Below are positions 1 to 40,394 of a stretch of DNA of 64,000 nucleotides, piece by piece; the stretch's first letter is position 1; every line of letters starts with the position of its first letter. A model generated the notes under the pieces. It did not search any database, was not told where the DNA came from, and saw only the letters and a list, made by a program, of their open reading frames with translations. Made by a program: the position numbers and the translations under genes. Source of the stretch: Brasenia schreberi (Eukaryota > Streptophyta > Magnoliopsida > Nymphaeales > Cabombaceae); the NCBI GenBank assembly GCA_036023115.1, contig JAYKKT010000073.1:16325501-16389500 (forward strand), written 5' to 3'.

Positions 1-599
1 GCTGTTTGTCTTGTGAGTAGATATCAAAGTAATCCTGGTTGACAGCATTGGGTAGTTGTGAAAAAGATTCTAAGATATCTGAAAGGAATAAAGGACTTGA
101 AAATGTGTTTTCAAGCAGATGAACTGAAAGTGGTAGGATACTCAGATGCTGACTTTACTGGGAGCAAAGATGACAGCAAATCAATCTCGGAACAAATATT
201 CTTATTTAGATGTGGTGTTGTTTCTTGGGCATATAAGAAATAGGGTTGTGTAGTGTTGCATACACAGGAAGCTGAGTATGTTGCTTGCTGTATGGTTGCA
301 ACAAGTGTTGTCTGGATAAGTCGCTTCATACGAGATTTGAAGTTGGAGATAACAGATGAGTCAGTAGTTATCTATTGTGATAACAATGCAGCAATTACTC
401 TTATTAAGAGTGGAGCAGATTGCTCGAAAAGCAAGCATATAATGATAAAATACCACTATGTTAATGATATGGTTATGAGAAAGGAAATATACATCTCATA
501 CATGCTAACGGAAGACATATTGGCAGACCCTTTAACAAAAGGCATAATAGTGGAACTCTTCTCAAAACATGTTGCGAGCATGGGTTTGAGATATGTTTG
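1..599 (+). pseudogene. Ty1/copia pol 3' end (RNase H), degenerate
   Basis: C-terminal part of a copia polyprotein, entering from the left edge. Visible motifs are the linker KKILRYLKG, the RNase H aspartate motif YSDADF, then EAEYVA and YCDNNAA, the SKHI stretch and the closing ILADPLTKG. These are in the order typical of copia RNase H. An in-frame TAG at 241-243 splits the frame and the protein ends with TGA at 598-600, so this copy is dead. Gag, protease, integrase and most of reverse transcriptase lie outside the window. A purine-rich tract and a putative 3' LTR follow, fixing the element's orientation as plus. Confidence 0.9.
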
Positions 600-808
600 A
601 TTGTTGTATATGTAAATAACCATACAACAGACATATTGTTGTATTAGTAAATAACTATAACGGATGATTTGTTGTGTAGGAAAATAACTACACAACAGGT
701 TCTGATTGCAAAAAGTAATAAGGAATCGACATAACTAGGAAAAACCCCTGAAAAGTGGGAGGAAAACCAGTATGTCGATACACTTGGCTTGAATGGCCAA
801 GTGGGAGA

Positions 809-1066
809 TGTTACATCATAGTGGCCATTCTCGGCTCATGTAACGGCTGGACTGGCCATCCAGTCCGTTACTGAAGAATAGGGCCAGATCGGTAACGAAC
901 GATCGTTAAATAAGCACGATGAAGGGAGAGCACTTGCCTATAAAGGCAGAAATTACGGACATTCTGAACCCTCGGTGAAAAATATAGAAAAAAGAAAAGA
1001 AAGACAGAGAGTTATCTTCGTCTGTTGGGAACCTTGTATCTATCATCATTTTCGTATTCCGCTACA
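809..1066 (+). mobile_element. Putative 3' LTR of the copia element
   Basis: The LTR is placed just after the polypurine tract aagtgggaga (799-808) and starts with TGTTACATCA. It contains a TATA box (TATAAA, 939-944). I end it at the CA of gctaca (1066), which is the nearest plausible TG...CA terminus. The 5' LTR is outside the window, so the right border and target duplication cannot be confirmed. Bases 600-808 between the pol stop and the LTR are untranslated element sequence. Confidence 0.5.
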
Positions 1067-1212
1067 ATATGAAGAGGAGGTGTTCACTGAAGAAAAAGGC
1101 TTCACCGGAATTCATCAAACATAGAAAGCAGAAGGTGCATGCCTTAACGGATTCCGGCGAACGACATAAGAGGTAGCAATCTTCGACACCATCATCCTCT
1201 TGACTCCCTCAA

Positions 1213-1960
1213 TTACACCATGATCACGACTGAACACCCTGCCCACACTGGTCTAATGCACAAGAGCAGTGACCCTCCAATGCAACCAAGGAGCAAACTG
1301 CTGGACAACAAGGCCACGACAGCTGCCTCATATGTCGTCTGCGGCCGGTTTGCACCAAGCTCATTGGCGACGCGCGTTGAGGCTGCCGTCGCCAACGACA
1401 GCATCACGGCGTAGAGCAAAGTGTCTGCGTTGAGCACTATCACTAGCACTGAAACCGCCCATTGAGCATCATGAAGACGCCCAGTTAGCAACACCAACAT
1501 CTCATAGCACCACCATTCCAGGCATGTCATCAAGCAACAAGGCCAACATAAGCCCAGCAACTGCACCAAGTCGCAAACTGACTGAGACTGCAAGCACCGC
1601 CACCACCACCATCTTATCGTCAGTAGTATCGTCGTGATGCTGTGGCCTTGAGAAGATGTACAACAATAACAGAGTAACCATGTTGAGATCTGTCCAGCAT
1701 ATGGAGAGTGCAATAGCAGGAATTACACCTTGATAGTGATAAAGAAATATGTTTATGGGTACATGAACTGAAACAGAGATCACAGAGCATACTAACACAG
1801 GCGGAGTGATTGACTGAGAGCTCAAGTAAGCCTTGAGTGGAAAAATAAATGAAGTGGCTATTAAATCTGGCAATAGATAAATGAGATAAGTATGGGCTAT
1901 GTTGGATATGGCTCTGTATTTCTTGAAATCCTACAAGCTGGTACAGCAGCAGGGAGAGGA
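1213..1960 (-). pseudogene. MATE (DETOXIFICATION) efflux transporter fragment
   Basis: Two minus-strand frames together give the middle of a plant MATE transporter. About 1930-1640 reads a segment with LLPDLIATSF, SVHVPINIFL and an alternating hydrophobic pattern. About 1580-1213 reads CLEWWCYEMLVLLTGR, then LATAASTRVANELGANRP and hydrophobic helices. The CLEWW.YE and TRV.NELGA motifs are diagnostic of the family. The two pieces are in different frames, with the break roughly at 1560-1640, and a further frame change seems to lie near 1930. Both ends of the protein are missing. It is a truncated, frameshifted remnant next to the copia element, which may have helped truncate it. Subfamily is uncertain; it looks DTX/BCD1-like. 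Confidence 0.8.
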
Positions 1961-2024
1961 TCTTCATGCTTGGCTTGAACTTGTTCCAAACCGAATTTTG
2001 GCGATCTAGTCGTTGTCTCCCCAT

Positions 2025-3102
2025 CTATTTCCATCGGTTTTCCTTGTCAAGAATTCCACCAAACAATCGTACCCGGGAGAGAGAATTTCGCGGGTTTTTA
2101 GTTTGCAGAAAACAACGATGCTTGTATGCAAGTGTTCTCGGGTGCTTTTCGTTGAGGGTAGATACAGAGAGATCTTGTTATGGCACTGCATGGATCCTTC
2201 AGGAAGAGGTTAAGTGGTAACGTGTATGGAAGATGATGATGAAGTGGTGATGGTTAAAGGGAGACACTTTTCTTTTGGCGGTGGAATGCTTTTCTATCAG
2301 TAGATGGAGGGTGTTAGATTGGATGCTTTCGTTAGCAAGTGGGTGATGAGAAGGAATGCAACAGAGCCCATATTAGAAAGATAAGCACGCCTTATAATTA
2401 CACCGTGTATATATATAATCACCACTAAAAGCAAGAGAAAAATCATAATTCATCCACTTTATTTCCACTCTTTCCTCCTTTTGGGTAATCAATTATTTTC
2501 TCCATGTCTCTCCCTTTAAATGATGCAGGGACTTTCTTTCTTGCTCTAACGATCTACCTTTTCGTTCTATTATTGAGAGAGAGAGAGAGAGATTTATCAA
2601 CGACTGCCTTCAGATGAAGTAGCATTATGAGTAAGTTGGAGAACAGCTATACGATAGCGGCCTGACATGATGCATAATAAATAGTTTTGGAATCTGTTCT
2701 TGCCTTAACAAGTTTTCTTAACATGAACTACAAGATCTTGCTGTTTCGAGCCAGAATTGTTACCCATCCAAAACTCAAAGACGGTGCTAACATCACCAAC
2801 GGCGACGATGTTCATATCATGAGTACATACGGAAACTCCCAAATGCTTAACCAAGACAATCATAATGCATTTTTAGAGAATTGTCATATGGGTGTGGGTG
2901 CAAGTGCAAGAAACGGCAACTTTACTATAAACAGAGAGTATATTATGCACGTTGAGTTCCATGCACGCTCCGTGTGCACCGCCACTTTGTGTAACCTTTG
3001 TCCACTCGAACTGCTCTCTGCTGCCGTCAGCCACTGTCCCCCACCCTCCACCCATTTTGTGATGCATTAATGGCTCCACCACCACCGTGTTTTCTCTCTC
3101 TC

Positions 3103-3134
<32 letters not shown>

Positions 3135-3168
3135 AAGATGCATTAATGGCTCCACCACCACCGTGTTT

Positions 3169-3247
<79 letters not shown>

Positions 3248-3840
3248 CAAGATCAGCTGCTGCCATTGTTACTTCCATTGGTGTTGTGGAGGAGTAAAGG
3301 AACATGGATGGGGGCAGCAAAGGGCAGTTCAAGTGGAAAAAAGTGGTGGTGCACCACAGGGCGCATATAACTCGGTGTGTGTAGAGAGAGGCATTACTCT
3401 CTACACGCTCTCCTTAGCCATGGCAAGACGATATCGATTAGATTAGATTATCTATCTCGTGTCAGTGTCACAAGCAACAACCATCTACCTAGGTATGAAG
3501 TGTTTGTGACTACCACAAAGCGAAGAAGCATTAGAATTATCTATCAAAAAAAGCCAAAAAAGGAAGAAAGAAACAACGAACAATGGAATCATCGCACAGG
3601 CTATTTTTATGAAAACAATTACAAAAGAAATCTCTAGTTAATTAACACAATGAGCAGACGCATACTCATTTTCAGATATAATACATTTGATTATGGGAAA
3701 TGGCTATGCTTCAGCTACTACATGAAAATAACTCTCCCTCTCTCTCTAGGCTATAAATCTACACATCCTGAAAAAATCTTATAAAAGCAAAGGGTGGGGC
3801 CCTAGAGCGGTGAAATATCGTACATGGTGAAGAAGCATAA
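2025..3840. other. Intergenic stretch, no gene recognised
   Basis: No coding region could be supported. It contains GA runs (2575-2592), a 76-bp direct duplication starting at 3061 and 3137, and a compound CT/TA/TG microsatellite (3167-3246). The part just left of 3841 should hold the 3' UTR of the BIG-type gene, which is transcribed leftward. Confidence 0.5.
3061..3246. repeat. Duplicated 76-bp unit plus compound microsatellite
   Basis: A unit beginning gatgcattaatggctccacc occurs at 3061 and again at 3137, each followed by the same accaccgtgtttt and a CT run. The second copy runs into (CT)n, (TA)n and (TG)n from 3167 to 3246. The shared flank shows a local tandem duplication with slippage in the simple repeats, not two independent microsatellites. 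Confidence 0.85.
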
Positions 3841-31820
<27,980 letters not shown>

Positions 31821-33479
31821 TCCCGTCACTCCTTAGCCGATCGTCCCACCGATTCAGGAAAAGGAGACGGCACTCATATTATGACGAAGCATTTTCTCCA
31901 CCCTCTCCGATTCCTCTTTTGTCTGACTATTCTGAACAAGATCTGCTTCCGTTAAGCTAAATTTTCGTAGTTTTTGCAATTTTCTCAGAGATCGAAGAAT
32001 ACGAAGACAATAAAGTGACGAAATATTACCTCATCTAATGTCTCTCTTCCGTAACTTCGTTGACACTTTCCGTTCGTCGTCGTTCGTCTCATTTCTCCTT
32101 CCCTTCCAGTGGGGTTTTAGTAAATGAGAGAGCAGAAAGCGATTTAGAGGAAAAGGGGACGAAATGAAATGCAACAAAGGAATTCACTCATAAGAGACCA
32201 CGCTAAGGTCTTCAAAGACGCTTCATAATTCATGAAAATAGCGCAGTACTGCTTTCTATTTTTATTACATTTAAATATCGAGCTGTTGTTGTTGTAAATA
32301 TCAAGCTGTGCAACCCTCCGCCGTAAACGTAGCAAGTTTAATATCCCCTTCTGCCGTCATGAGAAAATGTTAATTTTCCCTGTGAAGCTTGCGTGGGAAA
32401 TGATTGGAGGCTTCTCATAAGCTCAACTCGTCAACCGGCTGTGGTTTTGTTTCAGAATTGATACGAGCAAAAGATGTCCGCGCACCCCAATTTCCTAAAT
32501 GACTCCTCTTTCTTCTTGAATGCGAGCCACCGTCTGTCGACCCTTTTTTTCATTTGATCTTCATTCCATGATCAATTTCATTCCCCATTGTTTTGATCTA
32601 CATTAGCGAACGAACTCATCTAAATCCATCGAAAAATAAAGCCATCGAAATCCACCGAAAAAAAAAGAAAGAAGATCATAAAAAGAGAAAAAAAAGTATG
32701 AAGCTCATTTAACGAGATTCGCTGGTTTTTCAGGTACGTGTTTAATTTTTGTTGTTTTGATGGTTTTCTAACGAATCCTCGTCACAAAAAAACAATAGGT
32801 TTTCATTTCGTGACTCTCTTACACGAAAGACGTACTTAGTGCAGGGGTCTTTCTTGGTTGGAAATTTGGCTTAGTTACGGGTCTCCGCTCGTGGGATTAT
32901 ATACACGTCTCACTTGTATGAGATGTAGTTGAACCGTGTTTTTTCTATTTTGGACTCTTATTTCAGTGACTTGGTTTTTCTTTTTTTATATTAAGATTTG
33001 GCTCATAGAACACCAGTAAAAGGGTTAATGCTTTATATACATGACATAAGACTGTATTATACGAATAATGATCTCATAGATGACAACAAGGAGAAGACGA
33101 TATTTTGGTACATAAAAATAGTGATGAAGTCAGACATTCACATTATTAGAAAAATATACATACCTCAAAGACTAAAATTGATATTACATAAAATAAAGAT
33201 GAGGGAGTCTCTAATATGCACGGATTATTCCCTAGGTTTGAAGTTCAAATTGGTTATAAGATTTGGTAGGAATAGGTAATTTTTAACTTTAGTAAAATTA
33301 TATCTTTAATGTCAATATTCACTATTTCAATTGACTATGTAAATATAAATATGCAAATAATATGGAAAGTAATAATGACGTATACAAGATATATTGTTGG
33401 GAGAGCATGATTAGTGAAGAGAATGGATGTAAAACAAGGCAATTGAGTTGAGATTATATATAAGAGTGAGTTGATTGAA
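31821..33479. other. BIG 5' region and upstream sequence
   Basis: The 5' UTR and promoter of BIG should lie just right of 31820 on the minus strand. I found no unambiguous TATA box. CT/GA-rich text occurs at 31890-32110. From 32500 the sequence is AT-rich and probably transposon-derived; the open stretch at 32998-33279 has no motif I recognise. Confidence 0.4.
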
Positions 33480-33990
33480 TATGAAGGTTTGTTGTATGAA
33501 GTTATAAACCACTACGTTGTTGATTTCTTTTATCGAGTGTTTGCAATTAGACATAAATAGTTTTCACGTACCGTGGGGTGATAGTTATTACATTCCACAA
33601 TGTCAACGAGATACTTGGTTTTCCGATAAAATAATAACTTGTTTCTTTGACATGAGAGATATTTTGAGTGATATGTTAGGGGTGAGTATTGATGAAGTAG
33701 TATTAGACATTAAATCCAGAGTCATTAAGTTTTAAGTGCTTCAAATAAATTTTTGGACAAGGAGAGTTGGCAATAAAAATAGTTATATTTTACATTACAT
33801 CATAGTTAGTTTAGAGATAGATTGCCAATAGCAATCATGCATCTATTGGCATATGATGTTTAGAGGGTTAGTAATTATGCTTGGAGTACAACAACATTAA
33901 CATACTTGTTAGGCAAGCATGAATGACATCCCAAATAGAGGCACAAAAACTTGGTGGACATACATATTTATTGTAGTCACTATTTTTGTT
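33480..33990 (+). pseudogene. Plant mobile domain (PMD/MAIN-like) remnant
   Basis: The text around 33517-33735 reads SFIECLQLDINSFHVPWGD, resembling the family motif in which a Glu/Asp-x-x-T/S-FH-x-PWGE segment opens the domain. Beyond the stop at 33735, pieces such as SYILHYI, LPIAIMHLLAYDV and SNYAWSTTTLTYLLGK match the later helices in shifted frames. PMD proteins are often carried by MULE transposons, and a MULE-like fragment lies 0.6 kb to the right on the other strand. Tentative. Confidence 0.45.
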
Positions 33991-34599
33991 TGGTATGATA
34001 TTTTTTATATGGTCATTTTTATAATTGAACAACTAAGTTATATGTTTTAATTGTATTCATGAATTTATTTATGAGGTTAACGTAAACTCAACAACCTAAA
34101 AGAAAGTCATCTTATACCTTTAAAATATAAAGTATACATAATCGTTATACACTATATATGAATCAACATTTAAAAAATAAAACAAAACTCTTACATGTTT
34201 CTTTTATATGTGCTATCAAACTCTAATATTAATGGAAATACATGTAATAGTTGCATTAAACAATGATATGCAATACAATGTCACTAACAATATTCATATA
34301 GAGTATTTTATAATATTATGTATAATATTGGTGAGAGTCTAGATCATATAGTAGTTGATGTAAACACTTCGAGAACCCTTATTATTCTTCTTAATTTTGA
34401 TTCGTGCATTATAAATATGTATTATCATACTAATGTTTGCTTAACCAACCCGTTTTAAATGCATTAAAATATGGTTTGACTTGTAGTAACTTTTTGTAAG
34501 GTTTTTTGTCACACTATACTCTATTCACTCAATCTCTCTAATAAAAGCATATCTTTCAATATAAAGTTGAAAGGGTAATTACGTGTCTCGTTTACTACA

Positions 34600-35030
34600 T
34601 TCAATTTTAGTAACCAATGAGAGCACCCTCTTTTGTCAATAAAAATGGATACTCTAGTTTCTTAGTATCTATCCACGTACTATTTTCATCATCAATATTT
34701 TTACTTATCCTAAATTTGCCACTTCTTTCACACCCAAGCCATACTTTATTTGTTATGTATTTATTCTTTAAACAAATAATAACAATAACAATATTATATT
34801 TTTTCAACATTTTTATATACTCAATAAGCTTATTACGATTGCTAAACACATCTTATGTCGCCAACACGAGTAAATAGTTAAGTCCATCACCCTTGCAATC
34901 AACAAATATTTCTTCTACTCCATCGTTCAACCAGCCAAAGAATACATCATCTAATGCACTACAATCAATTACAATCTCTTTATTCTTGGTATAACAAATA
35001 TTTTGATACCGTAATCTTCTCATAATTGAT
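34600..35030 (-). pseudogene. MULE / FAR1-type transposase N-terminal fragment
   Basis: The minus strand reads IDCSALDDVFF near 34975 and, from 34849, FSNRNKLIEYIKMLKKYNI, VWLGCERSGKFR and KLEYPFLLTKEG. The LGCERSGK.R motif followed by C/Y-P-F-L is typical of the FAR1-like DNA-binding region at the N-terminus of Mutator-like transposases. One stop (34865-34860 region) separates the pieces. The catalytic domain is not seen. Confidence 0.6.
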
Positions 35031-36580
35031 TCTACTGTGAGTGATTTTGCTCGAGTTATTTGTCATTCTGCAATACATAAAATTATATAAGTTTCAATAT
35101 ATATATATATAACATGAGAAACGTGATTTAGGCGCATCTCTTGTTTAATGAAGACATGGCTCAAATACATCTCACATTTTAAATTTTAAAGAGAAACAAC
35201 CCAACCACATCTTTCTTTTGAAAGAGACTTCACCCTTTCAAGAAAGATGTTGTTCCACCACGTCTCTCTTTTGAAAATAGTAACAATAATGTAATATGAA
35301 AGAAATACGGATCACTAGAGTATTTCTAAGGAAATGTAGAAATTTGTGTAAAGAGGGGAGAGAAAAATGATGCAAGGATAGTTTTAACAAATTTTTAATT
35401 CATGAGTATGTGAATAATAAAAAGAGTGTAGAAAATAGTAATCTATTTTTGCGTTTGTGAGCGTAACAACAAATAGGGAATGGAGAGTAAGACGTGGTAA
35501 GTTCTTTAGGTTTGAGCCGTCCATCTCCAAGATGAGCGATCGAGATGACATTCCTTTTGTCTTCAGTAGTCGTTAGTAATCAATCCTTTCCAATTTCTGA
35601 AATGGAGACGAATATCGGCTGGCAGATAGGGGTGAAGATCACAGACACGATACCAAACTGGACACGAACACGATGCCGCTTTCAGTGTTCGGTTACTGTT
35701 TTGAGACAAAAACATGTTGATATCAGATACTCCATAAAAACCCAATACGAACACACCCAGGAAGTGGTCTTATTCGTCCATGACAAAAATTCACATTTGG
35801 TTTGCCGTGTTCTCGATACAAACACGAAATGACACAACACGATTGGGAATGCAATGTTTCCCTCTCTGCTAGCAGCTACTTTAGAATAGCCTGAGATAGA
35901 CATGTCTGGTTGCAACCAAAACAGCCGGTTTGGAACTGGGGGTCCTGGTTTACCCATAACTGGCCACGTACCGCGTTGGGTTGACATTGGATCCAGTCCG
36001 TACAGGAAAGCGTGATATTTTATGATGATTTATAAGTAAAACGTTACAAATTTAATTTGAGTACAACTTGGATCCCGGTTCGGTATAGCTCTTGGTGAAA
36101 TGCATTTTTGACATTTTTTTTTGTGGTATGTTTATAATTAAAATTTTTATTATTATACTCATATTTTTGAAAAAGAATTTTTAAATATGAGTAAGCAATG
36201 TAAATGACAGCATGATCCGATCACTTATATATATATATATATATATGATTTGGTGATATGAATATTTATAATTTTATTATATTTAATATTTTTAAAAAGT
36301 AACGCTCGAGTACGAGTGAACAATTAGCATGATCCAATCACTTTTATTATATATATATATATATACTAACAATCACAAATAACAAATAATGTATATGCAT
36401 ACGTACTCTCAAAACTCAGAAGTGACTTCATATTTGTTACTGGGATACAATTTAAATTTTATGAAGATTTAAAGTTTAATGATCTTAGTTTTATGACTTA
36501 CAAATTTCGGTTGAATTTTCGACATTTGGCCTATGTATGGCAACGGTAAAGCTATTGTGATGCCCTCTGCGCGCCTACAG
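35031..36580. other. AT-rich intergenic DNA, no gene recognised
   Basis: Contains short (AT)n runs (36226-36246, 36345-36364) and a patch rich in cgacacgaacacga-like words (35640-35830) resembling subterminal repeats of non-autonomous DNA transposons. No coding region supported. Confidence 0.45.
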
Positions 36581-36591
36581 TAAACTATATA

Positions 36592-36626
<35 letters not shown>

Positions 36627-36627
36627 A
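36592..36627 (+). promoter_or_regulatory. (CT)n(TA)n tract with TATA-like end, possible LBD promoter
   Basis: A CT run (36592-36607) passes into (TA)n ending tatataag (36620-36627), about 255 bp before the LBD start codon. It is a plausible core promoter with a Y-patch-like element, but it is also a common microsatellite type here. Confidence 0.35.
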
Positions 36628-36880
36628 GCCAGGCGCCTACGCTCTACGTCTTTAACATGTAATATTAAAGACGGAGGGCGGAAAGTTGTGTTTTCGCGTG
36701 TCTCTAAAGATTGAATGTTGAAATTTCTCGGCAAGTTGTCTTGAACTAATTAAGACGACGAACCCTTAACTTAAGGTACAACGAGGAGAGAGAGAGAGAT
36801 TCTTCCCACTCTTCTTGTTAAACTTCCTTTCTGTTACAATTCCTTCTAATTTGCTGTGCGTGGAATTGCACCAAGAAACA

Positions 36881-37724
36881 ATGAGTTGCAGCAGCGGTGG
36901 CGGAGGGCCGTGCGGAGCCTGCAAGTTTCTGAGGAGGAAGTGCGTGAACGCCTGCATTTTCGCACCATACTTCGACTCCGAGCAGGGTGCCGCTCACTTC
37001 GCTGCCGTCCACAAGGTCTTTGGCGCCAGCAACGTCTCCAAGCTCCTCCTCCACATCCCTGCCCACAAACGTCTCGAGGCCGTCATCACCATCTGCTACG
37101 AAGCCCAAGCACGCCTCCGCGACCCCGTTTACGGCTGCGTTGCTCACATCTTCGCCCTCCAACAACAGGTAAGATCATACTTCTCTCTTCAAATCCATCT
37201 CATTGCATGAATTATCCTCTTTGTTGCGATTGGACTGGATTATCACCGTTTTGTTCCGAAGAATGTTTAATGATACAAAGATCATAAGTAAGATATTGTT
37301 TATGATCCATAAAAGGATTAGACAAAATATGAAACAAAGAAAGTAGTTGCGAGACTGATCAATAAAAGGATTTTTCATATCGTAGGTGGTGAATCTGCAA
37401 ACAGAGTTGGCATTCATGCAAGCCCATCTCTCATCTCTTGAGCTCACCCACCAGGCGCCTCAGCCACCCCTTCAAGCACCGACCATCACCGAGTCACCAA
37501 TCACTTCGAAGCCCGCCAACTTCGATCTCTCCAACTGCTTGGACTCTGCGGCATGGGCTCAGGCGCAGCAACTGCAGCAAGCCGAGCTCGCCTTCCGCAA
37601 TGGCCGGAACCAGTCGGAGCAAGCTGGTGGCGGCGAGCTTCAGGCACTCGCTAGAGAGCTACTCAGTCGGCACAGATCGGCTGCACCAACGATGGGTTCA
37701 ACCACTAAAGCCATCTCGAACTAA
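36881..37724 (+). CDS. LBD18: LBD transcription factor, LBD18-like (class I)
   Basis: LATERAL ORGAN BOUNDARIES domain protein, a plant-only DNA-binding factor; LBD18 relatives act in lateral root and xylem development. Exon 1 is 36881-37168 (donor CAG|GTAAGA) and exon 2 is 37386-37724 (acceptor cgtag, stop TAA), giving 208 residues. Visible features are the zinc-finger-like C block [15 protein letters not shown] (C-x2-C-x6-C-x3-C), the GAS block with [14 protein letters not shown], and the leucine-zipper-like coil [15 protein letters not shown]. The C-terminal [12 protein letters not shown] resembles the LBD18 group. The intron sits at the family-typical place after FALQQQ. Intact. It lies divergent to BIG. 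LBD30/31 are alternatives. Confidence 0.92.
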
Positions 37725-40355
37725 AGAAACAAACACGTACTCATCTTTTAATTTCACCCTGTATTCATACATAATTTCCATCTTTGATCCTCATATCATG
37801 ATCTAATCAACGAAATATATCATATTGCAGTCAATCTAACCTTTTCAATCAGATAAATAGAGAGGGCCGGCCTCTTTTTGGAACTAAGCATGATTTTTCT
37901 CTTCTTTGGTGTAATCTTCTCGTGGCTGAGGTTTTTGTGTTGTTTCCAGAAAGAGGACTAAACACGTTTTGGTTTGAGTTGGTAATGAGAAGTCATATCT
38001 TGACTAACGTCTAAACTCTTAGTTCTAAAATCTTATTGCTGCATTTGATGAAAGCGTTAGTTCTCTTTTTGTTCACTCTCCCACCGCGATGCTTGTGTAC
38101 GCGCATACCTAGCTTCCCTGTGGTCTTCTCTAGGTCACATGCACTTCACCATACGGTGTTATATACCCTTCTGTGCGGCACTCACAGTCTCATTGAAATG
38201 GTCAGTCTGCAAGCAGAAATAAGATCTTTCCTGCGATGGGTGTGAAGGCTTGGGCTTTCTGTCTATGTTTCATTAGTTTTTTCAAAGTCATGAGGTACAT
38301 AGGGTTACTTTTGTATGTGATTGACACATTTCTTCAACTATTTCATGTTGTTGGTGTTATATACTTCTAGTTTGTTGTAGATGTTATCTTGATGGATCTC
38401 TGTAAAACCTAGATTATCCTTCCATATCATGTATTTCTTACTCTGCAGTCTAGTAATAATTGAAATAATAGGTTCTTTTCTTCAACAGATATCGGAAGAG
38501 TAAGTTTGAATTGACGATGCACCTTTGTTCTCTCTTTGTGGTCGTGTTTACCACTCTACTTGTGGGCTTACTTGTTTCTCTTCAACTTCATGCAGTTAGT
38601 GCAGAGAGGATCCTGCCTATATAGGTCATATGTTGATCTGAGCCGGCCAACTACATTAATCGGAGCTATTTATTCATATTTTACGCCTGTTCACAACCCC
38701 TTTCTTTTACTAACAAGAAGTTCAATACCTGTGGGGAGAATGTTGCATAAATTTCGGCAGTTACCATGCGTGGCGTCGTTGAGGAATCCACCTAACGCCA
38801 ACCTGTGATGAAACGCATACATATAAGAATAAACTATGCTAACATGAATTTTTCCTCTTCTTTTTCCCTGGTACGATTGGGGAGGCTGAAGCAAACAGCA
38901 CACACACATGCATAATAAAACAATATCCAACATGCATTCCCCAAGTATCGAACTTCAATCTTGATCACAACACACGTTGTTGGTCTCATTCATGCTGCAT
39001 TTATTGGTGTTTCTTGTGAATTTTTAGCTTCTTTTCTTATTCTATTGATCTTATTACTCATCCTAGCTAGGATGTATGTATACTTGCAGTTTCCAGTTGT
39101 GCTCAATATAGTGGGACGTTATAAATAAAATGAAGGAAACTTCTCGAAGAAGGAAGATCCACCTTTCTCATCTTATCGAATCCTTAATTAATAACATAAT
39201 CTTATGCATAACTGCCACTGAGCGAGTAATATCGATGTATTATGGAAAAGTTATTGATGGCAGAGTCATATTTAATCAACTCATTTGAAGGTAAATAGAG
39301 AAGCAGTTCTTAATTTTCTTCGCTACCATCGCCATTAGTAACAGAATAGAGAAGGAATTTTTCCCTCGCTAATTTCCTTCACTATTCTCAAATTTTCTTG
39401 CTGCGAATGCTTAAATATACTCTCTGCATCATCGTCTACCAGAAGATCATCTCGATTCCTTGGAGATAGATGGTATCAAGCTAGCTAGCTAGCACCATGG
39501 AGTACTCATAATTGCTTGTGGTCTTATAACAGTAACTTCATTGGAAGTGTTTGCAGTGCCGTACGTTCATGGCGATCCCTAGCTATATACATATTGTTTG
39601 GGCACATGGCCGGAGCTCCTCATCTTTCACATTCAAAGGCGCCATTAATGGCAGGCCAGGGCTCCATTAATTCTTCATTTCGATTGCTTAGAAGCAAGCT
39701 TTTGCTTGGTCTGCAGTAGACGATATCATAATAATAAATGAACCATAACAAGTAATTCAGCGCTTAAGCCAGATTATTCTTGGGAAGCAAAACCTAAGCC
39801 TATTTATGTGCATTTTTTCCTCCTCTCTCTACTGATAGATAGCCATAGGAAACAGCAGCAGACGTGATTGCTTCACTATTTCCTCAAACTCATTTCTTGA
39901 TCAAATGAAAGGAAAAGATTCCATGACCAGTACATCGGGATTAACGGTTGAGAGAGAGAGATGGTACCACTTGGTGGGCACTCTATACTCCATCTTTCTT
40001 TTAAAAAATTTGCTTGCCATAAATTTGGCCTTGGGAACTCAAAAGATTAAGTTTTCTAGTGGGTAGATCTTTATAGGTGTTCCGCAGATGAAGGTGCATG
40101 ACGAAGAAAGTCAGAACAGGAAGTTTGCCACCGAATCTAGGTAACCAATGTCAACCATATCAAAGTTTTAATATTCTTCAAATGGATTGGAAGCATGTAG
40201 CTGCTAGCTGTATATTCTAGTTGATTTCGCGCTAGCTTATGCTAGATGTTGTCATTCGTCAAGTCTGAGTCTAGTGACTCTAATTTCTCATTTTACTAGA
40301 AGATGGTCCTTAAAACTACCATTTCTCAATATCTGAGTTTTTTCTATGTAATTCT

Positions 40356-40356
<1 letters not shown>

Positions 40357-40392
<36 letters not shown>
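40357..40392. repeat. (AT)n(GT)n microsatellite
   Basis: Compound dinucleotide repeat, AT passing into GT. Confidence 0.95.

Positions 40393-40394
<2 letters not shown>

Noticed and set aside
3146..3446. Frames with CVCVCV runs
   Set aside because: Translation of the (TG)n microsatellite.
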